DNA of 64,000 nt from Lentibacter sp. (lineage in GTDB: Bacteria; Pseudomonadota; Alphaproteobacteria; Rhodobacterales; Rhodobacteraceae), in assembly GCA_016744435.1 (NCBI GenBank), contig JADGEJ010000014.1:1-64000 (forward strand), read 5' to 3'. Shown here piece after piece: positions 1 through 8,923 of the stretch. The first letter of the stretch is position 1; the number at the start of each line of letters is the position of its first letter. The position numbers were made by a program, and so were the translations under genes. The notes under the pieces were generated by a model. It searched no databases and was not told the DNA's origin. It saw only the letters and a list, made by a program, of their open reading frames with translations.

Positions 1-27
1 AACGCCCACAACATATCAGTGTTTCGC

Positions 28-70
28 GCGTTTCGAGTTCACGCTGTGATCCAACGTAAACTCGAAACGC
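28..70. repeat. Long inverted repeat, possible transcription terminator
   Basis: A perfect 12-bp inverted repeat (arms 28-39 and 59-70, arm GCGTTTCGAGTT) encloses a 19-nt loop. It begins two bases beyond the stop codon of the minus-strand hydrolase gene, so it could act as a factor-dependent terminator or mRNA 3'-end stabiliser. There is no clear U-tract after it in the minus direction. No gene lies in bases 1-71. Confidence 0.45.
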
Positions 71-71
71 T

Positions 72-1796
72 TTAGGGCTTGTAGGAGAGAGTTTGGCTTG
101 TGGCGTCGTCGAGCCAGAGCAGGTTCAGCGTACACAATGTTGGAAAGCTGATGAAATCTGAGTGGCCTTCAACCGAAAAGTAGGCGCGCATGTTCCAAAA
201 CGGGCTGGTTGCCTGCGCGACTGACTCTGCGCGGTAAGCGTCAGGTGCCGTATTTTCGACCGCATAGAGCGAATGCCTGATCTGGACCATTGAGCCGTTC
301 ATGTTTGCCAAGAGCGGCGCGTTACCAGTTTGTCCGCTGTCCCAGTTGTCAAAAGTGCGCGGGTAGCCGCCATAGTCGGGCTCTTGCGCCCGATGCAGCC
401 AGCCATCGTGCGAGCCACATCTGGCGTCGACGGGGCTGCCGGAGCGTGCGTAGGACGTGTCTTTGCCGCTGCCAGAATTTGTGATCAACTCGTGGCTGGT
501 TCCGACTGGATCACCGTCTATTCTGAAGTAGGTCTTTCGGGCTGATGCATTGCGCAGGCGGTATTCTGGCGTGAGGTGGCCAATCGCCGTGGAGCGCTCT
601 CTGTCAAAACGGCCAGCGACATAACTGGAAAGCGGAAACAGATTGCCTGTTGCGCTGTCATGATTGGGCAGCTTGTTGGCATTGTGGCGCGTTTCGACGC
701 TGTTCCAGTCTTCTGTAGCGGTGATCGACACATAGAACGGACGTTGCGAGCGTGGAAACATGGTTTTCCAACCATAGAGCAGTTTTCGCTCTTTGGCGTT
801 TAGCCCGTCGGTGCTGGAAACGTTGTTCTGATGTGGCTCGGTAAGCTTGGCCTTTGTGCGCATTGCGCGTTGGATCGCTGTCCAGTTCTGAGCCTCGGAA
901 GCAGGATTAAGCAGCACGACCAGATCTCCTAACAGAGGTTTCATCTCTGCGCCCATCGTATGGTCAGCAATGTGCTCAACAGTGAGGTCCTTAAGGTAGG
1001 TTGCAAGCATGTTGCCACCGTAGGAGTGGCCGACAACCATCATTTTGTCCGCCTGTGCATCACCGTGTCTAAGGCCGAGTTCGTTTTGTATTTCCGCGAG
1101 CGTCTTTCCCGCAATTGAGAAAGGCCTGTCTTCACCGCCGAGCCTTTGGCTCTGCTTCTTGCGGCCCCAAGTTGTGAAAAATGCGCCCGGGGCGCCTGCT
1201 GGCCCGGCGTCGCGCTTTGTGGATTCCGCAAATGAGCGGCCTCGCCACGAAAGGTAAACGCCTGTCAGCTTCGCCTCGCAGTATTTGCCAACCTCGATGC
1301 AACGCGCATTGAGTGCGCTGCGTGTGTAACCAAGGATAGTGCGAAACCGCCGCACGTTGCCGTTGCCGATGTCTGCGTCATGGCGCCAGCCGTGAACATA
1401 GACAAGCACGACATTCTGGTCGTCGTTTTGATTATTCAAACGTAAGCTGGCGAGGAGGTCATCGCGCTGTTCTGCCCTTTTCAAGGCGGCGGTACTTTCA
1501 GCCATCTCGACGAATGAAAGCATGTAACTGGCAGGGTGTTTGATCGTCCATTTACTTGGTATTTCCGCCCATGCTTTCGCGCCAAGGACGGTGAAGGGGC
1601 TTAAGTAACATTTGGTGCGGTCTTCGTGGCTTTTGGCGGTAGAGTACTCGTCGTCTTTCAGTAAAAACGCGTTGTCGCAACTTGGCTCAATTTTGCTCGC
1701 TAGGGTGCGATATGGGTTGTCTCCCTTGGTGCAAGAGAAGGCAGAAACGCCGATGGCCAAAAGTGAAGATACTGAAATTAACATGCGCCAATTCAT
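72..1796 (-). CDS. Secreted or lipid-anchored alpha/beta hydrolase (esterase/lipase-like)
   Basis: This 574-residue protein opens with a hydrophobic export signal ending at a cysteine (about residue 22, AFSC). This suggests a lipoprotein or a signal-peptidase I substrate, though the -3 Ala is not a strong lipobox. The hydrolase core shows the oxyanion-side motif VYVHGW near residue 132 and the nucleophile elbow GHSYGG with Ser258. Similar large proteins are usually annotated as alpha/beta hydrolase or DUF900-like esterases; the substrate is unknown. The C-terminal 200 residues are not recognised. It appears monocistronic, with a hairpin just after its stop. Family assignment is firm at the fold level only. 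Confidence 0.7.
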   Translation of the reverse strand: MNWRMLISVSSLLAIGVSAFSCTKGDNPYRTLASKIEPSCDNAFLLKDDEYSTAKSHEDRTKCYLSPFTVLGAKAWAEIPSKWTIKHPASYMLSFVEMAESTAALKRAEQRDDLLASLRLNNQNDDQNVVLVYVHGWRHDADIGNGNVRRFRTILGYTRSALNARCIEVGKYCEAKLTGVYLSWRGRSFAESTKRDAGPAGAPGAFFTTWGRKKQSQRLGGEDRPFSIAGKTLAEIQNELGLRHGDAQADKMMVVGHSYGGNMLATYLKDLTVEHIADHTMGAEMKPLLGDLVVLLNPASEAQNWTAIQRAMRTKAKLTEPHQNNVSSTDGLNAKERKLLYGWKTMFPRSQRPFYVSITATEDWNSVETRHNANKLPNHDSATGNLFPLSSYVAGRFDRERSTAIGHLTPEYRLRNASARKTYFRIDGDPVGTSHELITNSGSGKDTSYARSGSPVDARCGSHDGWLHRAQEPDYGGYPRTFDNWDSGQTGNAPLLANMNGSMVQIRHSLYAVENTAPDAYRAESVAQATSPFWNMRAYFSVEGHSDFISFPTLCTLNLLWLDDATSQTLSYKP

Positions 1797-1879
1797 GATA
1801 GGCCCCCTAACAATGTCCCAGATTGAACATTAGAAGCCTAGCAAAAATCAAGTTTATCTCAAAATGCTTACTTCACCTA

Positions 1880-3112
1880 TCAGGCGAGTGCTTTCACCCA
1901 CTCAAGCTGGCGCGGCAGGCATGTGCTGGTGAGGTCGTAGTTGTCGACGATAAGTTTGCGGGCGGCTTTTCCGAGGGCGGCGCGCTCGTCGGGGCTGTCG
2001 AGCAGGTGGCAGACCTCCTCAACCAGCGCGTCTTTGTCGAAGAAATCAACCAGCCGTCCGGTGACGCCATGGGTGATCGCTTCCTCAACGGGGGCGGTTT
2101 TGCTGGCGACGATCGCGCCTTCAACGCTCATGGTTTCGAAAAGTGACCAGCTCAGCACGAAGGGGTAGGTCAGGTAGACATGCACGCGGCTGACTTTGAG
2201 CAGGCTTTGGAACTTGTCGTAGGGGATGCGGCCCAAGAAGTGGACGCGCTCCCAGTCGGGTGTCGGGATCTGGCCGCGCACTTCGTCGATGAAGATCTGC
2301 TTCCACGTTTGGCCCTTGGCGGGGCGCGCGCCATAGCTCACGTCGTCGCCGCCGACGATCAAAACGCGCGCGTTTGGCCGCTCTTTAAGGAGGCGCGGCA
2401 GGGCGCGCATGAACACGTGGTAGCCGCGATAAGGCTCAAGATTGCGGTTCACGAAGGTGATGATCTCGTCGTCGCGCGTGAAGTGTTCGCCTGTTTCCAG
2501 CGTTAGCGTTGCTGCGTCATCGGCTGTTAGCAAGTCGGTGCGAATGCCGTCATGGCAGACGGTGATCTTGTCGCGGAACTCCTGCGGGAAGGTGTTTGCC
2601 TGAAAATGCGTCGGGCTGATGCCGGCATCGGCGATGTCAAAGTGCTCGTGGTTGTTGAGGTTCTTCATCCGCAGGCGCAGGGCTTCTGTTGGCTTGATCT
2701 CGGGTTGGAACTCGGGGTCAAAGCCGGTGTGGGGGTAGTCAGACTGGTGATACAGCTCGCAGTAGAGCCCGAGCTTGGCCTTGGGCCACACGTCTTTGAG
2801 AAACAGCGACTCGCCCCAGCCGGGGTGCGCTATGATGATGTCGGGGGTAAAGCCGGCCTCACGCAGCTTGACGGCCTCATGGTAGCAGGCCTCGGCGCGG
2901 GTGAGCTTGGTGTCAAAGTCCACCAGCCAAGGGTGCACGTTCTGGCCTGTGCGGGCTTTGATCTTGTAGGGCAACACGCGCACACCGTTCCAGTTTGTTG
3001 GCTTCTCGACCCTGAGGGTGAGCGCGACAGTCTGGTGACCAAGCTGGGCCAGCGCCGGGGCCAAGTGCTTGAACTGGCCGGGGAAGTTTTGGTGGATAAA
3101 CAGGATTTTCAT
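1880..3112 (-). CDS. Glycosyltransferase family 4
   Basis: The product is a cytoplasmic GT-B fold glycosyltransferase of 410 residues, normal for GT4. The N-terminal Rossmann domain begins MKILFIHQNFPGQF, with a glycine-rich nucleotide-sugar loop following the first strand. The C-terminal donor domain holds VLIVGGDDVSYG, FLGRIPYDKF and the sugar-nucleotide segment SWSLFETMSVEG, the position of the conserved acidic pair in GT4 enzymes. Donor and acceptor cannot be read from sequence; transfer to a surface polysaccharide is the usual role. It stands alone between a hydrolase and a small membrane protein, with no other polysaccharide genes near it. Confidence 0.85.
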   Translation of the reverse strand: MKILFIHQNFPGQFKHLAPALAQLGHQTVALTLRVEKPTNWNGVRVLPYKIKARTGQNVHPWLVDFDTKLTRAEACYHEAVKLREAGFTPDIIIAHPGWGESLFLKDVWPKAKLGLYCELYHQSDYPHTGFDPEFQPEIKPTEALRLRMKNLNNHEHFDIADAGISPTHFQANTFPQEFRDKITVCHDGIRTDLLTADDAATLTLETGEHFTRDDEIITFVNRNLEPYRGYHVFMRALPRLLKERPNARVLIVGGDDVSYGARPAKGQTWKQIFIDEVRGQIPTPDWERVHFLGRIPYDKFQSLLKVSRVHVYLTYPFVLSWSLFETMSVEGAIVASKTAPVEEAITHGVTGRLVDFFDKDALVEEVCHLLDSPDERAALGKAARKLIVDNYDLTSTCLPRQLEWVKALA

Positions 3113-3175
3113 GCGGACTGCTCGCGTTGTTTGGGCGCCTTTGTAACAAGGGAATGCGGTTTTGGTATGAAAATT

Positions 3176-3586
3176 CTAAGGGCGTTCGCCTGAGTTTTTC
3201 TTTATGCGCGCCAGCAAGAGAGAATCAAAAAACTTTATGAGCAATACAAGGGCCGTGCAGCAGGTTGCAGCGATCACCCAAGGCAGAGCGATAATGAATA
3301 TTGAGAACCTCGCGGTGGAAAGGCTTCGGTGCCAATCCGCCATGTCTAAGCCGAAAAGCGAGCACTCGGACAGGGCTGGCGACGGGTCGCATTGGGCCGC
3401 TATGACGGCTGCACTCATGATTAGTGGTCGAAGTACTAGAACCGTCGGCACGCTGGCCCAAAAGGAAAGGTAGATGGCCCAGCCGTTTTTGCTGCCCTTT
3501 TTTATACTGCCCTTTGCGGGGCTGCGCAGGATTAGGAAAACTGACGCCGCATAGAGGAGGAAAAGTGTAACGGTTATTGAGGTCAT
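3176..3586 (-). CDS. Small hypothetical membrane protein
   Basis: This 136-residue protein is not recognised. It has hydrophobic segments at about residues 3-20, 40-62 and 95-120, suggesting three membrane spans, and a basic C-terminus. Two cysteines lie in a loop around residues 66-75, in a short stretch with acidic residues. It ends 63 bases before the glycosyltransferase start in the same direction, so co-transcription is possible. Coding status rests on the long open frame and its membrane-protein composition. Confidence 0.5.
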   Translation of the reverse strand: MTSITVTLFLLYAASVFLILRSPAKGSIKKGSKNGWAIYLSFWASVPTVLVLRPLIMSAAVIAAQCDPSPALSECSLFGLDMADWHRSLSTARFSIFIIALPWVIAATCCTALVLLIKFFDSLLLARIKKNSGERP

Positions 3587-3710
3587 TGATTTTCCGCCTG
3601 TTTGCTTGGCGCTTTTGGCCTAAGATTAAGGCATCAGGGCGGCGAGGGGCAGGCTTTTTTGTCGAGCGGTGTGCAGTGAGTATTTATGCGAAGAAAAAGC
3701 CGGGATTGCG

Positions 3711-4154
3711 CTAGAGCCTGTTGGTGTCGAGCCAGCTGATAAGCTTACCTGCGGTTTGGTTGAATTGGGCGAGCTCGCCTTCGGGGAAGTTGGCGAAGAG
3801 ACCAGCAAGGCCGGGGCCGATGCTTTTTTGGATGTCGACCAGATGCGCAGCGCCTGTCGGCGTTATCGCGATGAGCTTGGCGCGCTGATCGGTTGTGCTG
3901 GGGGTGAGCTTGACGAGGCCTGTGGCTTCGAACTTGGCGATGGTCTTAGTGACGGCGGGTTGGCGCACTTCGACGGCTTGCGCGATGTCGGAAATGCGGG
4001 TGCCTTCACGCAGGTCGGGCCGCGCGATGTGGTTCAGAATGCCGAATTGCGCAGGGGTGAGCCCGTGGGGCTCAAGCAAAGCCGCCATCCGCGAACTGAA
4101 CAGCTGACAGAGGATGGAGAGCGTGCGGGCGCTGGTTTGGACATCGGGTATCAT
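3711..4154 (-). CDS. MarR-family transcriptional regulator
   Basis: A 147-residue winged-helix repressor or activator. The N-terminal dimerisation helix is followed by ISDIAQAVEVRQPAVTKTI (recognition helix region) and the wing TPSTTDQRAKLIAITPTG with the DxR signature of MarR proteins. The frame is open upstream to 4424, but the ATG at 4154 gives the normal family length and keeps the operator region non-coding, so I use it. The gene is divergent from the membrane-protein gene at 4230. Two CATTC/GAATG palindromes lie between them, so it probably controls both itself and that gene. The ligand is unknown. Confidence 0.85.
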   Translation of the reverse strand: MIPDVQTSARTLSILCQLFSSRMAALLEPHGLTPAQFGILNHIARPDLREGTRISDIAQAVEVRQPAVTKTIAKFEATGLVKLTPSTTDQRAKLIAITPTGAAHLVDIQKSIGPGLAGLFANFPEGELAQFNQTAGKLISWLDTNRL

Positions 4155-4163
4155 GGCATGCTG

Positions 4164-4207
4164 TTGACATGCATTCCTGAGAATGTAAATACATTCCAAG
4201 GAATGTA
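4164..4207 (+). promoter_or_regulatory. Divergent promoter with twin MarR operator-like palindromes
   Basis: Two inverted repeats with the same arms lie between the divergent genes. The first is CATTC-CTGA-GAATG at 4172-4185. The second is TACATTCC-AA-GGAATGTA at 4190-4207. Their centres are 20 bp apart, about two helical turns, so dimers would sit on one DNA face. A TTGACA hexamer at 4164-4169 followed 16 bp later by TAAATA gives a possible plus-strand promoter overlapped by the operators. Binding by the adjacent MarR protein is inferred. Confidence 0.65.
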
Positions 4208-4229
4208 AAATGATTCGAGGACCTGAGAG

Positions 4230-4793
4230 ATGATGAAGTTGATGGAACGGGCGATGCAGATGAACGGGTTTACCCATGCTGGCGCGGTGCTGGTGTCGTT
4301 CAGTGGATTTCAGTGGGTGAAGGGCAAGCTGGATGCGAGCTATGCTGCCTCGAACCACCCGGTTGACTATGCCACTGGGCAGATGGCGTTTAGCGCCGAT
4401 GTGACCAAGGGCTACTACGCTCACATGGAGGCGCTGGGAACGCTGGATGTTTACCGGACAACGCAGCTCATCGACTTTGGGTTTATCGCGGGGATGATGG
4501 CGCTGGCCTTCTTTCTGAGCACGTTTGTAGGACGGTTTGCAGCAGATGGAAGTTGGGCGCGGAAGGCGGCAATCTTTGCCGGTTGCGCCGTGATCGCAGG
4601 GGCGGTGTGCGATGTGGCTGAGAACTTGATTTCGTTTGTTATGTTGGCTGATCCGCTGGAGTTTACGAACTGGATAGCGCTGCCCTATTCGGCCTTTGCG
4701 AGTGTGAAGTTTGTGCTGATCGCGTTGGGGATGCTGGGCCTGCTGATCGCGTTTATTTTGACAGCGATACAGGCGGTGAAGCGGGTGTTTTAA
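4230..4793 (+). CDS. Hypothetical membrane protein under MarR control
   Basis: A 187-residue protein with three or four predicted membrane segments (about residues 85-105, 112-132 and 155-180, possibly one near residues 10-28). It is not recognised as a named family. Start at the first of two adjacent ATGs (4230 or 4233); the ribosome-binding site is weak. It lies directly downstream of the twin palindromes and divergent from the MarR gene, which suggests it is the regulator's main target, as with many MarR-linked transport or stress-response membrane proteins. Function unknown. Confidence 0.65.
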   Translation: MMKLMERAMQMNGFTHAGAVLVSFSGFQWVKGKLDASYAASNHPVDYATGQMAFSADVTKGYYAHMEALGTLDVYRTTQLIDFGFIAGMMALAFFLSTFVGRFAADGSWARKAAIFAGCAVIAGAVCDVAENLISFVMLADPLEFTNWIALPYSAFASVKFVLIALGMLGLLIAFILTAIQAVKRVF

Positions 4794-4799
4794 ACAGTT

Positions 4800-4890
4800 G
4801 TGGCCGCGCTGAAAGCAACCCGGCCACGCCCTGTTAGACTTTTATGCGCCATCGACACCACGGGAGGAGGTGTGGTGCCGATGGCTTTAT
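4800..4890 (+). terminator. Two consecutive stem-loops after the membrane-protein gene
   Basis: Stem 1 is GTGGCCG/CGGCCAC (4800-4806 and 4821-4827). Stem 2 is a 14-bp helix with one A-C mismatch (4848-4861 and 4872-4885, arm GCCATCGACACCAC), followed by TTTATTTCT. The second resembles an intrinsic terminator with a weak T-tract. The rest of the stretch 4794-5197 contains no convincing gene. Short open frames there (for example 4844-5188) lack a ribosome-binding site and any recognisable composition. Confidence 0.45.
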
Positions 4891-5197
4891 TTCTAAGGCG
4901 CCCGTAAAAGGGAGGAGAAACGTAACGCCCTTCGATACCCTTACAATGCTGCATTGCGGCAGAGTTGCAACTGGAAAAATGCTGCGAGCGCGAAAAAGAT
5001 TCACTTGTTTACGTGGTTGTGGAAAATTTAACCAGATGCTGCTTTTTCCAGCGAAAATTACGCCTAGTGTTTGTGCATTACCAAGCCTCAAAGCGGGTGA
5101 GGCTCCCTTGTTGGCCCTGAGGGCAAACGCGCCATTGAACAAACATACTAGACTTACCTATAATTCGCTTCATGGAAATACTGACTGATGTCTCAGC

Positions 5198-5614
5198 ATG
5201 ATTGGCAAAATTGAGATTAGGCTGATACCTGCAGAACAGACTATTGACCTCAGGCATAGGGTGATGTGGCCTAGTCTGCCCAAAGATAGTGTCGTTCTTG
5301 ATGGTGATTCTGACGCAACCCATTTTGGCGCTTATATTGACGAAACCTTGGTGGGCGTCGGCAGTTTTTTTGAAAAAGACGGTGCCTTTCGTCTCCGAAA
5401 GTTGGCCGTGGACGCTCAGTTTCAGGGAGTAGGCATAGCAAGCCGCCTATTGGAAGTTGCGATGAAAGTGCTCCGAGATCGCGGTTGTGAGCGGATTTGG
5501 TGTGATGCTCGGGTGTCGGCCATAAGCTTCTATCTTAGAAACGGATTTCAATTGGATACGATAGTATTTCAAAAGAACGGCTTGGATTATGTCGTTGCAA
5601 CGCGAGATCTGTAG
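5198..5614 (+). CDS. GNAT-family N-acetyltransferase
   Basis: A 138-residue acetyl-CoA-dependent acyltransferase of standard GNAT length. Motif A is visible as [16 protein letters not shown] (about residues 67-82), where QxxGxG/A binds the pyrophosphate of CoA. The family C-terminal pattern [11 protein letters not shown], with the tyrosine that often acts as general acid, is also present. The substrate (amino acid, antibiotic or protein N-terminus) cannot be told. It is a single gene; codon use is more AT-rich than in the neighbouring leuS. Confidence 0.85.
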   Translation: MIGKIEIRLIPAEQTIDLRHRVMWPSLPKDSVVLDGDSDATHFGAYIDETLVGVGSFFEKDGAFRLRKLAVDAQFQGVGIASRLLEVAMKVLRDRGCERIWCDARVSAISFYLRNGFQLDTIVFQKNGLDYVVATRDL

Positions 5615-5763
5615 GGGGCTCTTTTGCGCTTAGCTCCTGCGGAAAGCCTACAAACTCTGCCGTTTCAGTTCAGCCTCCTGCGCCTGCCGCATTTCGCGAT
5701 TTATCCCAAGAGAAAAACCCTTTATCAACTGCGCCTAACTGGAACGCACCTGAAGAGACACGC

Positions 5764-8439
5764 ATGAGCCGTTATAACGCCGCCGAGATCGAAGCCAACT
5801 GGCAGAAGGCTTGGGACAAAGCCGAAGTTTTTAAAGCCGAACGTATCGAGGGCAAGCCCAAGTACTATGTACTTGAGATGTTCCCTTACCCGTCGGGCAA
5901 GCTGCACATGGGCCACGTGCGCAACTACACGATGGGCGACGTTATCGCGCGGTATAAGATTAGCACGGGGCACAACGTGCTGCACCCGATGGGCTTTGAC
6001 GCCTTTGGCATGCCAGCCGAGAACGCCGCGATGGCGATTGGCGGGCACCCCAAGACATGGACGTATAACAACATCGACCAGATGGTTGAGCAGATGAAGC
6101 CACTGGGCCTGTCGCTTGACTGGTCGCGCATGTTCGCGACGTGCGACCCTGAGTATTACGGCCAGCAGCAGGCGTTGTTCCTCGACTTTTTGCAAGAGGG
6201 CCTTGTCTATCGCAAGAACGCGATTGTGAACTGGGACCCTGTCGACATGACAGTGCTTGCCAACGAGCAAGTCGAAGGCGGGCGCGGCTGGCGCTCGGGC
6301 GCTTTGGTTGAGCGCAAGGAGCTCACGCAGTGGTTCTTCAAGATATCTGACATGGCTGACGAGCTGCTCGGCGCGCTGGACGGCTTGGACAACTGGCCTG
6401 CCAAAGTGAAGCTGATGCAAGCAAACTGGATCGGTAAGTCTCGCGGTTTGCAGTTTGCCTTTGAGCGGGTTGATGGCGGCGAGGCGATCAGCGTTTACAC
6501 CACGCGGCCTGACACGCTTAATGGCGCGAGCTTTGTTGGCATTTCGCCTGATCACCCGATCGCGAAGGCGATGGAGGGCGATGCCGAGGTTGACGCATTT
6601 CTCGCCAAGGCGCGCGCTGGTGGCACGACGGAAGAAGCCATCGAGACTGCCGAGAAGCTGGGCTTTGATACTGGCGTTAAGGTTAAGCATCCGCTCACGG
6701 GCGAAGAGCTTCCCGTCTGGATCGCCAACTTTATCCTGATGGAATATGGCACAGGCGCGATTTTTGCCTGCCCTGCGCATGATCAGCGCGACTTGGACTT
6801 CTGCCGCAAGTATGACTTGCCGGTGATCGACACGTTCTTTGCGCTCGACGACGGCGCGCCTGTGACGACTGAGGCGTTCGTGCCGATGAAGTCAGAGAAA
6901 GTGCGCTGGGTTGAGCACTTTGCCGGGCTTGATGTGGCGACTGGCGAAGAGGCTATCAACGTGACGATAGACAAAGCCGAGGCCGAGGGCTGGGGCGAAG
7001 GCGTGACAAAGTTCCGCCTGCGCGACTGGGGGCTTTCGCGGCAGCGCTACTGGGGCTGCCCCATTCCCGTGGTGCATTGCGATGATTGCGGCGTTGTGCC
7101 TGAAAAGAAAGAAAATCTGCCGATTGTGCTGCCCGATGATGTGAGCTTTGATCAGCCGGGTAATCCGCTTGACCGCCATCCAACGTGGCGCGACGTGCCT
7201 TGCCCTTCATGTGGCAAACCGGCCAAGCGCGAGACCGACACGATGGACACGTTTGTGGACAGCTCGTGGTATTTCGCGCGCTTCACAGCGCCGAATGCTG
7301 CGACGCCAACAAACATGGCGGACGCGGAATACTGGATGAATGTTGACCAGTATATCGGCGGAGTTGAGCACGCGATTTTGCACCTGCTTTACGCGCGCTT
7401 CTTTGCGCGGGCGATGCATGTTTGCGGGCACTTGCCGGAAAGCGCAAAAGAGCCGTTTGACGCGCTGTTCACGCAAGGGATGGTGACGCACGCTATCTAT
7501 CAGAGCGTAGCACGAACCAAGCAAGGTGATCCGCGTGGAGAGGGGATAGGCTATACGAAGTATCACTATCCTGACGAAGTGAAGGAGTTACACGATCTTG
7601 ATGGCGAAAAATATGCAGTCTTGCTCGCAGATTTGGAAGCGATCGGTCTTGACGCTGAAGATTCAGCTTCAGTAAATCGGCAACGAATGGTTGATGGAGC
7701 GAACTGGGAGAATGCCAAACTTACTAAACTTGAAGTCATTCCTTCCGCCAAGATGTCAAAGTCAAAGAACAACGTGGTTGACCCTGTGACGATCATCGAG
7801 GCGTTTGGCGCTGACACGGCGCGCTGGTTTGTGCTGTCTGACAGCCCGCCCGAGCGCGACGTGGAGTGGACAGCCTCAGGCGCGGAAGCGGCGCACAAAC
7901 ACCTGAGCCGCGTTTACCGGATCGCAGCTGAGCTTGACGCAGGCGAGGCAGGCTCGCCCGAGGCTGATGAGCAGCTCTTGCGCGAAACGCATAAGGCCAT
8001 TCACGATGTCACGCTGGGTGTTGAGAGCTTTGGCTTCAATGCCGCGATCGCCAAGCTTTACGGATTCACCAACACGTTGGCGAAGTCTAAAGCCGGTGGC
8101 GCAGCCAAGCGCGATGCCGCCAAAACACTGGCGCAGTTGATGAGCCCGATGACGCCGCACCTTGCGGAATCAATCTGGGAGATGCTTGGCGGTGAAGGCC
8201 TCTGCACACTCGCGCCTTGGCCCGTGGCCGACGAGGCGCTGCTGGTGGAAGACAGCGTCACAATGCCAGTGCAAGTGAACGGTAAGCGCCGTGCCGAGAT
8301 CACCGTGCCGAAAGACATGGACAAAGCCGAGGTTGAAAAACTCGCGCTTGCAGAGCATGCTGTGCAGCGCGCGCTTGACGGAAACGCGCCGAAGAAAGTT
8401 ATCGTCGTACCGGGGCGGATTGTGAATGTGGTTGCTTGA
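5764..8439 (+). CDS. leuS: Leucyl-tRNA synthetase
   Basis: A class Ia aminoacyl-tRNA synthetase that charges tRNA-Leu. The HIGH signature appears as HMGH at residues 48-51 and KMSKS at 663-667. The CP1 editing domain lies between them, with the threonine-rich TTRPDT region and [15 protein letters not shown]. At 891 residues it is longer than the usual 850-870. The excess lies at about residues 580-660, just before KMSKS, in DNA (7500-7745) that is visibly more AT-rich than the rest. It heads the operon leuS-lptE-holA, which is conserved in alphaproteobacteria; lptE overlaps its last 14 bases. Confidence 0.98.
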   Translation: MSRYNAAEIEANWQKAWDKAEVFKAERIEGKPKYYVLEMFPYPSGKLHMGHVRNYTMGDVIARYKISTGHNVLHPMGFDAFGMPAENAAMAIGGHPKTWTYNNIDQMVEQMKPLGLSLDWSRMFATCDPEYYGQQQALFLDFLQEGLVYRKNAIVNWDPVDMTVLANEQVEGGRGWRSGALVERKELTQWFFKISDMADELLGALDGLDNWPAKVKLMQANWIGKSRGLQFAFERVDGGEAISVYTTRPDTLNGASFVGISPDHPIAKAMEGDAEVDAFLAKARAGGTTEEAIETAEKLGFDTGVKVKHPLTGEELPVWIANFILMEYGTGAIFACPAHDQRDLDFCRKYDLPVIDTFFALDDGAPVTTEAFVPMKSEKVRWVEHFAGLDVATGEEAINVTIDKAEAEGWGEGVTKFRLRDWGLSRQRYWGCPIPVVHCDDCGVVPEKKENLPIVLPDDVSFDQPGNPLDRHPTWRDVPCPSCGKPAKRETDTMDTFVDSSWYFARFTAPNAATPTNMADAEYWMNVDQYIGGVEHAILHLLYARFFARAMHVCGHLPESAKEPFDALFTQGMVTHAIYQSVARTKQGDPRGEGIGYTKYHYPDEVKELHDLDGEKYAVLLADLEAIGLDAEDSASVNRQRMVDGANWENAKLTKLEVIPSAKMSKSKNNVVDPVTIIEAFGADTARWFVLSDSPPERDVEWTASGAEAAHKHLSRVYRIAAELDAGEAGSPEADEQLLRETHKAIHDVTLGVESFGFNAAIAKLYGFTNTLAKSKAGGAAKRDAAKTLAQLMSPMTPHLAESIWEMLGGEGLCTLAPWPVADEALLVEDSVTMPVQVNGKRRAEITVPKDMDKAEVEKLALAEHAVQRALDGNAPKKVIVVPGRIVNVVA

Positions 8440-8923
8440 TCGAAGATCGTTTTTACTGGGTGCAGTCGCCTTAGGCGGCCTGAGTGCTTGTGGCTTCACG
8501 CCTGTTTACGGCCCGCAAGGCGAGGCGCGCGCGCTGCTCAACACAGTCGAGGTTGACCCGCCGCGCGACCGCGAGGGATATGCGCTGGTGCGCCACATAG
8601 AAGAGCGCTTGGGCCGCACGAGTGCGCCGCGCTTTGGCCTGTCTATCGCGATCCAGCTTGACGAAGAGCGCATGGCGATCACGGCTGACAACATCGCGAC
8701 GCGCTTTAACCTGCTTGGCAAAGCGACTTACGCACTGCGCGACATGGGCACCGGCGAGGTTGTCACATCGGGGATCGTTGAGAGCTTTACGGGGTATTCG
8801 ACAACGGGCAGCACAGCCGCCACACAAGCTGCCAGTCGCGATGCGAGCGAGCGGTTGATGGTGATTCTCGGTGACAAAATCATCACCCGTTTGATGAGTG
8901 CCAAACTCAGCGGAAGCACATGA
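8426..8923 (+). CDS. lptE: LPS assembly lipoprotein LptE
   Basis: A 165-residue outer-membrane lipoprotein that plugs the LptD barrel for lipopolysaccharide export. The signal peptide carries twin arginines ([14 protein letters not shown]) and ends in the lipobox LSAC, followed by GFTPVYGP, a hallmark of alphaproteobacterial LptE. The rest fits the LptE fold length. The start ATG lies inside the 3' end of leuS and the stop overlaps the holA start (ATGA), so translation is coupled. The position between leuS and holA is the conserved one. Confidence 0.9.
   Translation: MWLLDRRSFLLGAVALGGLSACGFTPVYGPQGEARALLNTVEVDPPRDREGYALVRHIEERLGRTSAPRFGLSIAIQLDEERMAITADNIATRFNLLGKATYALRDMGTGEVVTSGIVESFTGYSTTGSTAATQAASRDASERLMVILGDKIITRLMSAKLSGST

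Noticed and set aside
2552..3193. 213-codon plus-strand frame opposite the glycosyltransferase
   Set aside because: Val/Gly/Leu-rich antisense translation of a coding region; the minus gene has clear GT4 motifs.
5725..6780. 351-codon minus-strand frame opposite leuS
   Set aside because: Arg/His/Leu-rich composition typical of an antisense shadow of a GC-rich gene; no motif or start signal.
7500..7745. Suspected frameshift or assembly error in leuS
   Set aside because: The reading frame stays open through the patch and KMSKS follows in frame, so the gene looks intact.
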